The position numbers and the translations under genes were made by a program. Source: Podospora bellae-mahoneyi (taxonomy: Eukaryota > Ascomycota > Sordariomycetes > Sordariales > Podosporaceae). Taken from it: DNA of 64,000 nt. Below, in pieces: positions 46,935 to 58,093 of this stretch. The stretch lies in assembly GCF_035222275.1 (NCBI RefSeq), contig NC_085881.1, positions 3,162,001 through 3,226,000 of the forward strand. Direction: 5' to 3'. The notes under the pieces are model-generated. The model was not told the origin of the DNA, searched no databases, and saw only the letters and a list, made by a program, of their open reading frames with translations. Each line of letters starts with the position of its first letter. Position 1 is the first letter of the stretch.

Positions 46935-49166
46935 GTCCCTTCCCTTGCCCTTGTCCTTTCCATGTCTCTTTCCGGCACCCTCAGTCACGTTTCTCCCATG
47001 CGCCAACCCCAAGCAGTTGGCAATCTTGTAAAATACATCAATGTTGCTGTAAGTGCCGCCAAATGTCTCCTGGCACGGACCCCGAGCGTACACAGGCACG
47101 TCGGTTAGCGAGTGCACGCCCTGGCTCTCGCTGGTCGGAAGGGTGCCGTTGACGACAAAGCCATTGGGCCTATCCTTGTCGTTCACATAAGCCTCGCCAC
47201 CTCTCGAAGTGGTGGGAGCACGAGGGGTGGCACCGATTCCGAAATCTTCACGACGATCGGGAGCGGCACCGACGCCAGCAGCGAGGACGTAGCGGGGGTC
47301 CCTGTTGAGAAGTGCCGTTAGTCATATTGCTAACCCAGACAGACAAAGATTGATACATACCAGTTCATGGGGAAGTTGGCACCAGTGCCATAGCTAACAC
47401 CAGGCTTGGGCTCCGTGTACTGCGACAAGCCAGAGTTCTCGTAAACTCCAATGGCATTCCTCTTGCTGCGTTCGTCCTCCTGGGTCTCGGCATACTTGGT
47501 GTCCGAGCTGCCAAAAACATCTGTTCTTGTTGTCAGCACTTGTCATCAGCTTGAGCCCATTGAGAGGAGCATACCGAAACCATGACCGTGGTCGGCAGAC
47601 ACAACGATCAGAGTATCATCCAAGATCCTCAACTTCTTGAGCTTATCAATAGTGGCGCGAATGGTATCATCCAACTCCAAAAGATCACCCAGGGCACGGT
47701 CATAGTCCAGCGCGTGCATCTGCTTGTCAATGCTAGCCGCCTCCGACATGAGGAAGAAGCCCTCCTTGCCGCCACGGTTGTGCAGGATATCAACAGCCTT
47801 GAGCGTCATCTCCTTCAGACCGGGCAGGTCCTTCGCAGGCTTGGCGGCGCCAGTGGGGTCGTTGTTGATCTCAAGGTTCTCGGGGAAGATGTGCCTATCG
47901 ATCCAGACCGGAAGGTTGTTCTTGCAGAATATGCCCAGAGCCTTCTTGTCATTGGGGGCAGACAAGAGGGAAGTCTTGTTCAAGCTGACGCTGTAGCCCT
48001 TCTTGGCAAACTCGGCATAGTAGTCCTTGCCCTGGTAAGACCCTGGGCCAGCAATGAACTGGTCGGCACCGCCACCAAAGTAGGCATCGGGGCCGTCGGT
48101 CTTGGTCCACGAGTAGTTCTGCACGCCGTTGAGGGTCTGGTCGATGAGGACGCCATACTGGGAGCGGAGACGGGAGTGGCCTGAGAGGGCAATCGGCGTG
48201 GCGTCGGCAATGAAGGCAGTCGAGACGGCGCCCCACGCGGAGCCCCAGATGCGGACCAACATTTCGACGATGGTCTCGACCTTGGGGTCATCTTGAGGAT
48301 CGGGGGAGGTGTCGGCATAGACACTGAAAGCCACAGTAAGCATCAAAGCATCAGCGGGTTCAAGACAAAACTTACCCGAGGGCATTGACAGTGCTCTTGT
48401 GACCGGTGTACAAGGCCGAGGCGGAGTTTGCCGAATCAGTGATGAAGGTGTCGATCGAGTGTGTCTACTACGCATTAGTATCGCTGTATCCTCGCCGACT
48501 GGCGCCATGTCATGAACGTACCATTTGGTGTCCCAGAACCGGGAAATCGTCGAGCGAGAGCAAGGTCTGATACTTGCCGTTGACCGTCTTGTGTGCAAGC
48601 AGGCGGGCGGCCGTAATCATGTTGGTCGTCATGCCGTCGCCAATGAAGAAGATGACGTTCTTGGCCTTCTTCTTGGTAGCCAAAGGACGAACAGTCCATT
48701 CCGCCGTAGTCTTCTTGCCCGAAAAGTAGTTGAGCGTCACCGTGTAGGTTCCAGGCTCGTACAGCGCCACACGACGGTACGCCTTGGAAGCGACATTGAC
48801 CACAGAGGGGGTCTTTGCGTCCTCTGCGAACAGGTCCTCGAACCAGGAGAAAGTCCACTTCTCAAGCGAGGGCTCAGAGCGGATCTTGAAGAAGTCGGCG
48901 ATGCTTCGCGGACGTCCACCATCTTTCGAGATGGTCGCCGTGAACTTCTCGTCGGGGACACCATTGTTGAATGCCTCGGATCCGTTCTTGGGGGCGTGAA
49001 CCTCGAAACGGATGTCGAACTCCTGGCCAGGCAAGAAATCTTGCTGGTCTGGCGGGATCACGCAGCCCAGCGAAGGGCAGGTGCCGAATCTGCGGTAGGT
49101 CTGGGCCGAAGCAACAGAAGCCGTGGCTGCCAGCCAAACGGCGGCGAGGTCCAGTCTTGGGAGCAT
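46932..49166 (-). CDS. Secreted alkaline phosphatase
   Basis: Five exons: 49166-48522, 48464-48376, 48323-47575, 47520-47361 and 47301-46932, giving 670 residues; introns 52-59 nt. A signal peptide covers about residues 1-21. A fungal-type beta-rich N-terminal domain (to about 165) precedes the phosphatase fold. F-I-G-D-G-M at 174-179 gives metal ligand Asp177. T-D-S-A-N-S-A-S carries Asp225 and nucleophile Ser226. V-S-A-D-H-G-H-G-F-D supplies further ligands. These match the PhoA/eukaryotic alkaline phosphatase superfamily, which hydrolyses phosphomonoesters outside the cell or in the secretory pathway. The C-terminus is basic and Gly/Lys-rich. The first intron ends in a tandem TAGTAG; only the second AG keeps the frame open. 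The stop codon abuts a G-run array. Phosphate regulation is likely for the family but not visible here. Confidence 0.93.
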
Positions 49167-50085
49167 TGTGAGGGTGCCTTGTCCGCGTGGCTGTTGACTT
49201 GAGCTGAAGCTACCTCACGCGAGCTCTCAATGTCGTTGATGTCGGGGCGGCAGCAAGCTTATATATATCCCGACCTTGATTTCTGCAGTGGGACGCTGAT
49301 CGACATGCAATCACATTGCACCGACGACGGCAGCATGTGAGGGGGGCCGTCTTCCTGCTGCTTCCCTTTCCACACTGACGGATCCGGACTCCTCCCTGGG
49401 TAAGACGGGGCATCAAAAAAGGAATACAAGGGCATCGTGAACATCATGGCGAGTCGTTTCCAACACGTGGCGTGGGTCGCGTAAGTGGTGGTCCTCACCC
49501 CATGTCCAAAGAAAACAATAAAATGCCACGGCTCGGAGATGCTTCCAGTGCCGTGATAACTGTCCCGTCCTCGCGCGGGGTGTGTATGTCGAAACCATGT
49601 GCGTCATGTCGAGCTCTGCGTGGGCGGTCTTTCGATGTAACTTGATGCCAAGATTTCGATGTTCCACCGCCAACGTGGTTGCGATTCGAGTTCTGATTGG
49701 CAACGACTTATACCGATAACCATCCATGCCAGAAACATGGCCAACCCACCCACCGTAAGCCGTACTCCGTTACATTCTCCCCCTCGTTGCGCTCGGCTCT
49801 GTTGTGCGTGTTGAGGACCTTCTCGATACGGGGAGAGTGTCGCACGTGGTGAATCGAAAAGAATGCCCAAAAGCCCATGCCCTTCAATTTTTTGCCGCTT
49901 TTTTCTTTTTCTTCAATTTTTTTTTCTTTTGGCTCTCTGCCTTTTTTCTTTTCAACTTTTTTTTGGGTGAGAAACAGGCCTTTCTGGTCCCTCTTGTTGA
50001 CCACGACAAAATGCAAACTCTCCATGATCTGCCTGTCTCGAGAGTCACATAACAGATCACCGTCACCCCCCGAGACTTTTGAGCT
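49167..50085. other. Intergenic region, alkaline phosphatase promoter and CutC 3' flank
   Basis: 0.9 kb on the minus-strand side between the CutC stop and the alkaline phosphatase start. It contains a 80-base T-rich tract on the plus strand at about 49887-49967 (A-rich on the mRNA strand) that may be a poly(dA:dT) nucleosome-free element or a 3' processing region, and the TATA-like element at 49257. No gene is seen. Confidence 0.55.
49257..49268 (-). promoter_or_regulatory. TATA-like element of alkaline phosphatase
   Basis: The minus strand reads ATATATATAAGC about 95 bases upstream of the ATG at 49166, a good TATA box by composition and distance. Confidence 0.45.
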
Positions 50086-51015
50086 CTAGTTAGCACATCC
50101 CTGTGATGAGATGAGCGTGTACAATGTGGCCTTGAACTTTCGCGCTTCTTCCACATCGAACGACACCACATTGCTGGGGCCGCGCTTCAAAAAAGATGAA
50201 TGCAACACCATGCCAACCGAGTGAAGACTGGTTAGGGCATAGATATATCCCAGTCCTCCCATCCCATTCCCCAGACTTTCCAGGGTATCGCTTCTCACCC
50301 CCCCACCCACGATCAGTTCCTGTCCGATCCTCGCTGTCTCGATAAGTACTTGCTTCAGAGCCTTGGTATTGTTGCTCGCATTTCCACAGCCACCGCTGGT
50401 AAGAACGGCCATCCCCTGTGTCTTTAACCACTCCAGGTCGTCCACCCACATCTCATCCCTGGAAGTTGAAATCACCAGATCGAAGGCTCGATGGAAGACA
50501 CACTTGAAATCATCCCCTGCCAAATGCTTCAACTCCGCAGTTCTCACCCTGTCGACCACCAGCATCTGTGGGACCGAGCAAGATTGTCTCAGAACGCCAA
50601 ACACAAACCCATCTCCCCGCTCTCTGCTCATGTGCTTCGACTCTTTGAACTTGCGTATATCAGACTTCATCTGCTCGAACTCGGCATCTGAATAAACAAA
50701 GTCGGGCCCGAGCTTGGGTGCTCCGCAAGGTCGAATCATGATTCTGACAGGCACATCTTGGAGTCCGGCATGGTCAAGTGAGGCGTTGAGATGCTCGAGT
50801 TCCCAGGTGGATGGCGTAAGGCCATTTTGCTCTACATCAACTGTAGTCAATGCACAAAGTTCCCTGCCAAAGATACAGACGTCGGATGACTACTTACCAT
50901 AGGATCCAGTTCTGTTCAATTCCAGTCTTGTTTTGCCATTGAGCTTTTCTCCGACAGCCTTCACAGCAGCAACTCCATCACGGGGCCCAAAAATGGCAAC
51001 TTCGATTCCGCTCAT
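50086..51015 (-). CDS. CutC family copper-homeostasis protein
   Basis: Exons 51015-50898 and 50840-50086, 290 residues. The 57-nt intron uses GTAAGT and the downstream ACTACAG acceptor; an earlier AG at GGCAG would give a stop. Splicing rebuilds L-E-L-N-R-T-G-S-Y, the strand-1 signature of the CutC TIM barrel. Later segments G-L-T-P-S, V-P-V-R-I-M-I-R-P, Y-S-D-A-E-F-E-Q-M, C-V-F-H-R-A-F-D, V-L-T-S-G-G and L-I-V-G-G-G-V-R follow family order. CutC was named for copper tolerance in bacteria; the biochemical role in fungi is unsettled. The frame is open upstream to 51174, but the M-S-G-I-E-V-A start fits the barrel edge better. Confidence 0.9.
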
Positions 51016-51624
51016 CTTGGGTTTGGAGAGCTGGGAAGTTGCTTTGATGGTCAGGAAGGTGTGAGATCCGGATAGGCCTGGGTTCGAAAGCGGTTGATGT
51101 TTGGGAGAAGAATTCGGGCGAGGGGAATCGATTTTGAAGTTCCGTTGGCTTAACCAAAGTCCGGACCCTTCCATACCCGAACTTTAATTCCTCACCGGAC
51201 TAAGAGTGCACCTTCCTCCCCGACAAGAGAGGATACGACATCCGTTATCAGAAGCCACCCGACGCCAGGCAGCACCACCGGGGAGTGAGGGGTAAAAGTG
51301 TGGGGAAATACACACCTGATGCATTGCAATCAAATCGTGCAACACCTGACCCAACACAAACAACAAACCAGAATGCCAAGCGAGTGCCCCTGAGCCCCTG
51401 AATCCTTTGTCAATTGAGTCTTTGGCACCCCGGCAAACACTTGGTCCATATTGCTCCGTCCTTCGTTTTTGAAAACCAACATCTTGAATGGGCTTTCCTC
51501 TCAAACAGATTATCCATCTTCAAGCTGCCTTCCACTCTTCATAACCACCAGGAAACTTTGTCCACCAGCGTGCGCATATCACGAACAAAGTTATTGCATC
51601 TCACAAAGACTAGAAACACTAACC
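51016..51624. other. Spacer between CutC and the pseudogene
   Basis: About 600 bases with no intact gene. Because the pseudogene lies upstream of CutC on the same strand, its decayed 3' part may extend into this stretch: short peptide similarities in shifting frames to about 51500 are possible but too weak to annotate. Confidence 0.4.
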
Positions 51625-52217
51625 CTAAGATATGCCTAGTGGCAGTTGGAGGAGTGTACTTACGCCAGACGGTAACTTTTTAAACCACTTCCCCGCTACC
51701 TCTTTGATGTTGCTCGAGAACCTTCCCATCATCCCCCCTGCGTTTAAACTCAAGAAGCAAAAAGTATGTCCCCGGAATCATTCAATTTTCGCCAGCACCG
51801 AGGGGTTTGGCCAGTTGTGGAAGAGACTGATGAATGGTGGGCTATTTGGACGAGGCCCACTCACCTTCAAACTTCTTGCGGGCAAGTTCGCCGCCTGCCA
51901 CCTGGGTTTCAAAAAAATCTCAGCCAAAGAAATAAAAATCCAAGACGAGATATTTATAGAAAAAAAAATAATAAAAAATAAAAAATGGGAAAAAAAAAAA
52001 AAAAAGACAGGCTCACTTTCAGGAAATACATCACCAGCCTCCCGTCTGGGTCGATAGCTTCGATATAGGCGGTTTGGTCCCAATAACTGGAGCCACCAGG
52101 GATGATGTCGAGGAACGTTGTGCCTTTGGGCGCTGCGTCTTCGACTGCGGGGTCGATGGTTCGGATCCGGCTATGTTTGAGCAGATGTCCGCGAGGGATA
52201 AGCCGGTGTTCTGCCAT
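51625..52217 (-). pseudogene. Fructosamine/ketosamine kinase-like pseudogene
   Basis: Starting at ATG 52217, 67 codons encode a fungal FN3K-like N-terminus (D-P-A-V-E-D-A-A-P-K-G-T-T-F-L-D, S-S-Y-W-D-Q-T-A-Y-I, Y-F-L-K-V). A probable intron at 52016-51902 (GTGAGC to CCAG, with long A-runs) is longer than any other here. The next exon continues G-G-E-L-A-R-K-K-F-E-G-E-W, then meets TAG at 51844-51842 and TGA at 51784-51782. Similarity still continues in the same frame through I-H-Q-S-L-P-Q-L-A-K-P-L-G and I-P-G-T-Y-F-L-L-L-E-F. Further similarity shifts to another frame near a run of six G's at about 51735. Two nonsense codons plus a frameshift argue for decay. The match is from recollection of the family, so identity is moderate confidence. 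Confidence 0.5.
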
Positions 52218-53474
52218 GTCGATCTTCTGTCACGGTTGGTGGTTGAAGTACTGACTGAGAGCAACGAGACCTACCTAGCCACCTCAGGTACCTCCCTAGC
52301 TATACTCATAGAGCTGACAGCTTCTTAGCGGAATCTTGGTGCACTTTTGAAAGAAACACACGCCATTCTCGTGACTAGTTACTCTCTGTCGGATGGAGAG
52401 AATGTATGAAAGATATGTTGGCTCCCAAGTTATCGATGGGTCATACGAGCTACGCAGCGGCAAATAGGTATGCACCCTCGTGCCTGACGCATGTGGAAAA
52501 TATCCTACAAGGGGGGACAACGGGAGATGGAATTGAAAAAAAAAAAAACAACGAATTGATCATTGGGAAAAATAGAAGGTAAAGGGGAAAAAATACCATC
52601 AAAAAGCTCACCGAGCAGCCCATATTGGGGGTGCCCAGCTACGAAACCTATAAAGGTTTTACTTCGCCAAAGGCTTGAACGGACACCCCTTGGTACTCTT
52701 TAGTACTTACCCAAATCGGTGTCGCGACTCCCAATACTGCTATGCCATTTGGCAGGAGCCGAGTTGGGAATCTCATTCGATGATCGAAAAGTCGCGGGAG
52801 TTGGTATATATACCGTGGGAGCAGGGAGCAAGTGCTCTCGGACGACAACCAACACCGAAAGAGCGTTGCTCTTGACACAGGGCCCTGATGTTACCCAGAC
52901 CTAGCAGTTAAGAAGTATTAGAGTGCCTAAGCTGGGTCTGTCAATCAGGTAGGTAGCCATCAGTTTCGCTCCATGTGCAAGTCAGTCTTGAAATTCCCGT
53001 CGACATCTTTCCCCTTCGTCTCGATTGCGTGGCAGACATGGCAGCTTCTACGCAGTGTAAACAATAAAGACGACACTTCCGAACAATATTTATCTATACC
53101 TGCCATTAACTTTGCTGGGAAATGTCCGGTGATGCTCCGTAGGCTCATCACGAGTTGACGGTTCTCGCCCATACCGCATGTTACCTAAGCAGCCAAGCAA
53201 GCAGAGAACAAACTAATCAAAGAGATATATCAGTGACACTGAACAGATTTCCTCTCTTTTCTCACATCTTCAACATCCCAGCCGACAGCATTTGTCGTCC
53301 ACCCCGCCACCTAATCCCGAGTGAAAAGGGTTAGGGTTGCACGTCCAACTCATCCCTAAGCCAAGCACGCCAGGGATCATCCCTTAACAACTCCCAAGTC
53401 TCCACCAACACAAAAAAGCGAGAAAAAAAGTTCAAAAAGAACTCTTCCTTGTTGGAAGGACGCAAAAGTTTGGA
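52218..53474. other. Intergenic region
   Basis: 1.26 kb between the pseudogene start and the tRNA. It contains a 13-base A run near 52537-52550, a palindromic TATATATA at about 52804-52811 and a two-unit GGGTTAGGGTT near 53328. No gene, 5S rRNA or further tRNA is recognisable. Confidence 0.5.
53464..53467 (-). terminator. RNA polymerase III terminator of tRNA-Arg
   Basis: On the minus strand a TTTT run lies seven bases after the discriminator base of the tRNA, the expected position for RNA polymerase III termination. Confidence 0.65.
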
Positions 53475-53563
53475 CGATCCGCCCAGGGGTCGAACCTGGA
53501 ACCTCCTGATTACTTGATTTTTTGGAATCGTAGTCAGACGCGCTGCCATTACGCCAGCGGACC
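53475..53563 (-). tRNA. tRNA-Arg(ACG) with a 17-nt intron
   Basis: 89 bases on the minus strand fold as a full cloverleaf. The acceptor stem GGTCCGC pairs with GCGGATC (one G-U), the D stem GCGT pairs with GCGC, and the anticodon stem TCTGA pairs with TCAGG. The T stem CCAGG pairs with CCTGG around a TTCGACC loop; the discriminator is G. The anticodon loop begins C-T-ACG-A, giving anticodon ACG (read as ICG, Arg). Seventeen bases at 53527-53511 interrupt after the base following the anticodon, the canonical nuclear tRNA intron position. The B box GGTTCGACC is intact. The D arm resembles that of tRNA-Trp, but the anticodon stem pairing, the ACG anticodon and the discriminator G support Arg. 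Confidence 0.88.
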
Positions 53564-53674
53564 TTGTTTTTTGTTGGAGACTCTGCCTAGAGGTTGAGTT
53601 TATGATGCTGACATGGTGGCAACAGTATATGGTCAAATACTCCCACAATCCAATGCCACATCTATGTAATGATT

Positions 53675-54930
53675 CTACTCCTTATCTTTATACAGCTGCA
53701 GATAACTTGCTTTGAGCCTATCAAGAATGTCAGCAATAGGCTCGCGAGGTACCAACAAGAGCACTCACCTCATATGCAAATGCTCATCAGCAGTCAACAC
53801 CTTCCTCTCGGCATACGGATTCCCCTGCTTCGCCTGCGCATCCTCCTCATGATTCCTAACCCTCTCACTCGGCACAGGCTCCAACAGCGTCGTCCCCACA
53901 GGGTGGCAGAAAAACGCAATCGAGTACCTTGGCTCAGTATCCGTCTCACCAGCCACAGACGTCTTGCCCGGACCAGGAAACACCACCCTGTGAACTGTGC
54001 TCCTGAGCAGCCCATTAGTCCAGTAAGAAAGCAAATCCCCGATGTTCAACAGGATAGGAGGGGAAGGATCATTCTCAGTCCCCGGTGGCACCACAGGAAC
54101 AGGAGCCCACGTCTTCCCGTCTTGGGTCAGAATCTCCAGACCAGCCTGTCCCTTGAGGCGGAAGAGAAGGGTCATGGAACCGTAGTCAGAATGAGCCCCT
54201 GCGCGAACATCCTCCTCACGATTTGCGTCAGGGGTATCGGAGTGGGGCGGATAGTAGAGGAACCGGAGGATGGTTCCCGAAGCGCCCCTTTCGCGGACGT
54301 GAGCGTTCTTAAAAAAGTCAGGGGGTGTGACCTGGAGACCGATGCCGAGGAGAGTGTTGATCTTGAGGCAGAGGTTGTAGCAGAGCTCACGGAAGTCGTT
54401 GATCTGGCTTTCGTAAGGGGCTATGGTGGGTGGCATGGGTTGGTCGGCTTTGCCGTTGATGAACTCGCCAAAGTTGAACGCCCTGGACCTACTGTGAGTG
54501 ATAAAGCTACGATATATTGGGAGGATACTCACTCTTTGAAGTCACCGACCTGTTGCCTGTCAATAGGAGGACGGTACATATCATCATGTGACACTTACAC
54601 GCTGGGTTGATGGATCCAATGTCTCATACTGCATAGCAGACCAGCCGCGGTTGTTCTTCTGAATAGTACATGCCTGCTTCTCTTCAAGTGGTGCTTTGAA
54701 GATCTTCCTGCCCTATGATGGTATGGTTAGATAAGCTTCAGACTCAGCTGTAAAGAAGATGGTACCATATCAAATGCGCCATGTACAGCATCGGCAGGAA
54801 TATCTTTCCCTGTGTTCTTGATGTATATGAAGCCATGTTCAATGGCGGCCTCCACGAGCTCCTTGGCCACCTGCTCCTGATTCTCCCCCGAGAGGTCAAT
54901 GACGGGAATCTTTGCAACTTTGTTAGCCAT
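53675..54930 (-). CDS. 2-oxoglutarate/Fe(II)-dependent oxygenase, isopenicillin N synthase-like
   Basis: Five exons: 54930-54766, 54712-54599, 54549-54533 (only 17 nt), 54482-53769 and 53717-53675, 350 residues; introns 49-53 nt. The N-terminal DIOX_N segment reads K-I-P-V-I-D-L-S and G-F-I-Y-I-K-N-T. The oxygenase core has H196-x-D198 in G-A-H-S-D-Y-G-S-M, H263 in S-T-V-H-R-V-V, and the 2-oxoglutarate-binding R284-x-S286 in R-Y-S-I-A-F-F. All iron and cosubstrate residues are present. The class oxidises small molecules in many pathways; the substrate is not predictable and no biosynthetic cluster surrounds it. An upstream open extension to 55104 was rejected in favour of the M-A-N-K-V-A-K-I-P start. 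Confidence 0.9.
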
Positions 54931-55922
54931 TGAAGCCGTCGTATACCGATCCTGATGTGTTTGTCGAATGTGTCGTGTGTTCCCAGAGACAAATGATTGT
55001 TGAGTTGGTTGTTGAGTCAGAAAAGAAGCCGCAGATCGGTCCCGACAGCCGCCGAATGGTCCAACACTAAGTTGCACTGATGATAAGGCAGCGAAGGATG
55101 TCAAATAGTTGGACTGGATCGTGTGTCACGATGGAAGCCGGCACGATTCGTAGAGTCAGAAAGTAAATGGATAGTACATAGTCTTGAATTACGTAAACAA
55201 TATTGCGAGAGCTCAGTTATCCCTCGGCATCAGAGATAGATGATAACCGCCCTCTATCCATGAATGAGATCACATCTCGCGGCCGAATGCGGCCACTGTC
55301 AGGGTTGAGGTCTATTTGCAGGAAACGGGATTCAGAGGCCCAGTTAGTGCAACGATATCGGGCTATCGCGTCGGGTGGTAGACGGTCCCGCCAGCTGATT
55401 CATGTAAGCAGTAGAAAGCGATCAAAGTGGGTCCGGCAGCACCACGTCACCCGCGAGTTTGGATCGCCAAAACGATAGAGGGCGACCTGGAAGCTTGGGG
55501 ACGCGATGCCTTCGGGGGTGCTGCGTGCTGTGGCAGGCCAAGCTGCGGCAGGCTTCTGCGCCTCTTGTCTCCTGCTCCAAAATCCCATCATCACAAAATT
55601 CCTCATCTCCAAGGCTAAATTGATTTACTCCCCCGAGAATTCGCGCCCATCACCACTTGTTTTTCCCATTTTCCTCACATCCGAAGCAACTATCGTCATT
55701 TTGGCCTGCAGCCCCAGCCGAGCATTTTGATTGTCGTATTGGTCGCGCAGCAATTCCCACCCGCCCGGCGCTCGAGCCGTGACTTCATCTTCGAGTCTCT
55801 CTCCCTTTCCCTTTCTTCACCTGCGCCTCCGTCGCACCCACAAACCCACCCGCGAATCATTTCTCATCCCAACGCCCGCAGCCACAGTTGGTTGATTCCG
55901 CCAAACCTTTGTCGTCGCAGCC
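54931..55922. other. Divergent intergenic region
   Basis: About 1 kb shared upstream of the oxygenase (minus) and Ies1 (plus). The last 200 bases before 55923 are CT-rich with CACCC/CACAA repeats, typical of an Ies1 leader. No gene is supported; short frames inside are chance. Confidence 0.5.
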
Positions 55923-58093
55923 ATGGCTGCGTCACCCAGCTCCGCCGTCGCCATGTCTGAGGTCGATGCCAGTTCACCACCGCCCCAACACCACCATCAC
56001 ATCGAAAAGTCCTTCATGACGGTGGTCACCGATGACGACGGCGACACCAAGATGGCGACGGCTACCCCAGAACCAACCGAGACGCAGCCTCGGGGCAAGA
56101 AGCGCGCCCGTGATGATGGCCAGAATGGCAACTCTATCATCGGCAAAGTCAGGCATTTGAAGAAGAACGATGGAGAGCCGCTCTGGCGCGAAGATATCCA
56201 ATACGACTTTCTCAAGGCCGTCTTCGACAACGAAGACAAGGTCTTCACCAACAGCTACGAACCACAACGTCTGGGCAAGCAATGCTTTGCCGACCTCTAC
56301 ATCGACACGATGGCCAGGAGTAGCAAGACCAGCAAGGTCCTTCGAGACAAGCTGCTTAGTGATCGCGCTGCCGCCAAGGGCATGGCCATGGTCTGCCTCC
56401 TGGTCAACATTGGTCGTATGAACACGACCCTTAATTGTACGTTACCGACATTGCTCTGGCGCTTGAATCGTTGCTGACCATCCTACTTGTCACAGTTTTC
56501 CCCGAGATGCGAGCCCAGCTCCGAACATACCACGCCATTCCGTCCCTCCAAGCACAAGCAGATTCCAACGCATACAAGCAGCTCCAGGATGCGCCCAGGT
56601 TGAAGTCCATCTTGAAGGGCGGTATGGAGGACCGGACAGAGCCCAACTCTCTTGATGCCGTCAAGGCCGTCAACGTGCCGAGAACCAACCCGGTCAACTT
56701 GCTGTTCCTGATCTGCAGCAACGCTACTAAGGTTGCTGAGCTGCACTTCCCGCCCGGTGGCGAGTTCCACGATCTCATCATGAAGAAGCAGTTCACCAGT
56801 GAGAGCCGCGCGAGGGCCTTTTTGTGGATCATGTGGTTCTACCTGGAGTCCGACTTCACCGAGGAAGGATGCGAAGAGAACCCGTTCGGTGCCGGTGTGG
56901 ACTACGGTGTTGATGTCGCCAATCAAGGAGTTCCACAGCTGGTGCTCATGTCGGAAGAGGAAATGGCACTCGAAAACGTCGATACAGAAGAGGAGAAGAG
57001 GTTCGGCCGAGAGAAGCAGGAGATGCGGCGGAAGATCATCGAGGCCGACCAACAGTTCATGGCAGAAAGCCAGACCAAACGAGGAGGTCGAGCTCGCGCC
57101 CTGGCGGGAGAGGAAGTTGGTCCGAGCACCGGCATCTTACCACGGATTCGCCCTTCTAAGCACGAGAGCGATCATGATAGTGTCAGGTCGACTCCGCCGC
57201 GTGCTTTGCTCGGCAGGCCATCCGTTGGCGCCAGCACTGGACGACGTGGTCCCCACTCACTGAAATATGTGGTCGATGGCTCGTCGCCTGGGGGCCCTCA
57301 GCTGGAAGGAATCGTTGCTCGGAAACCTCGACCACCGACTGCTCACCAGATAGCTGTTGAGCGCAATAGAAATCAGCGTGTGGAGTACATCTTGGATCGT
57401 CGTCTCCGGAAATCCTATCACCAGGCACGAAAGATTCGCCGTGTTGACGGGGCGATTATCCACGCTCTTCAGAGACTGGAGCAGCTGGACGATGAAGACC
57501 CTTGGGAGGACAGCGAGGATGAAGACACGGTCAAGATCCACAAGGCGGCCATTGAAAACGCCGGGGTCAATGTTGATACTCACCACTTCCGGGAGAGGGG
57601 TTACGGCGGGCTGTGTCAGCTCAAGAATGAGACAGATGACTTTGGCGAGCAGTTCCACGCGTACACTGCTACCCTTCGACGCGTCTCCCGACGGCTCACC
57701 CGCTGGGAGAACAGCGATGATCCAAACCTGGGGGTTATCGCGCCGATCAAGCGGCCAAAGGCGACGAATGGAACAGTCAATGGTGATGGTTCCGATGGGG
57801 AAGGTGACCAGTCACCTTCCAAGGAACCGATCGACCCCGCGGAGACTGAGGACGAGGCGGAGATGATGTCGGGACGTCAGACCAAGACTGTGCGCCGTCC
57901 AAAGGCCAACGGGCTCAACAGGGGTGACACTAATGGTGACACGCCCATGGAGGAGGCCGACGACCTGGATGATGTGGATAGGGGGTTGCTCGGTCTGGGT
58001 GATGAGGATGAGGGTGATGGTCAGGGGGATGATGATCTGGATGATGTTGAGAAGACGCTTCTTGGGTTGGATGGTGATTCGGACTCGGAGTAG
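55923..58093 (+). CDS. IES1: INO80 complex subunit Ies1
   Basis: Exons 55923-56436 and 56496-58093, 703 residues. The 59-nt intron (GTACGT, CACAG) joins N-T-T-L-N to F-F-P-E-M-R-A-Q. The conserved Ies1 region contains L-K-K-N-D-G-E-P-L-W-R-E-D-I-Q-Y-D-F-L and later N-P-V-N-L-L-F-L-I-C-S-N-A and A-F-L-W-I-M-W-F-Y-L-E-S-D-F. Ies1 is an accessory subunit of the INO80 chromatin remodeller in fungi. The N-terminus is His/Ser/Pro-rich with a K-K-R-A-R basic signal, and the C-terminal 150 residues are Asp/Glu-rich low complexity. Initiation at Met11 (55953) is an alternative. It converges on Sec39. Confidence 0.9.

Noticed and set aside
51066-51078. B-box-like GGTTCGAAAGC
   Set aside because: No A box, no acceptor stem and no T-run terminator around it; lies in the CutC upstream frame.
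51901-52016. Long A-runs as a retroposon poly(A) tail
   Set aside because: The A-runs sit between two exons of the kinase-like pseudogene with GT and AG ends and no target-site duplication; an intron is simpler.
52804-52811. TATATATA palindrome
   Set aside because: No gene start at a suitable distance on either strand.
53326-53338. Telomere-like GGGTTAGGGTT
   Set aside because: Only two units; expected by chance and not part of a longer array, unlike 46891-46934.
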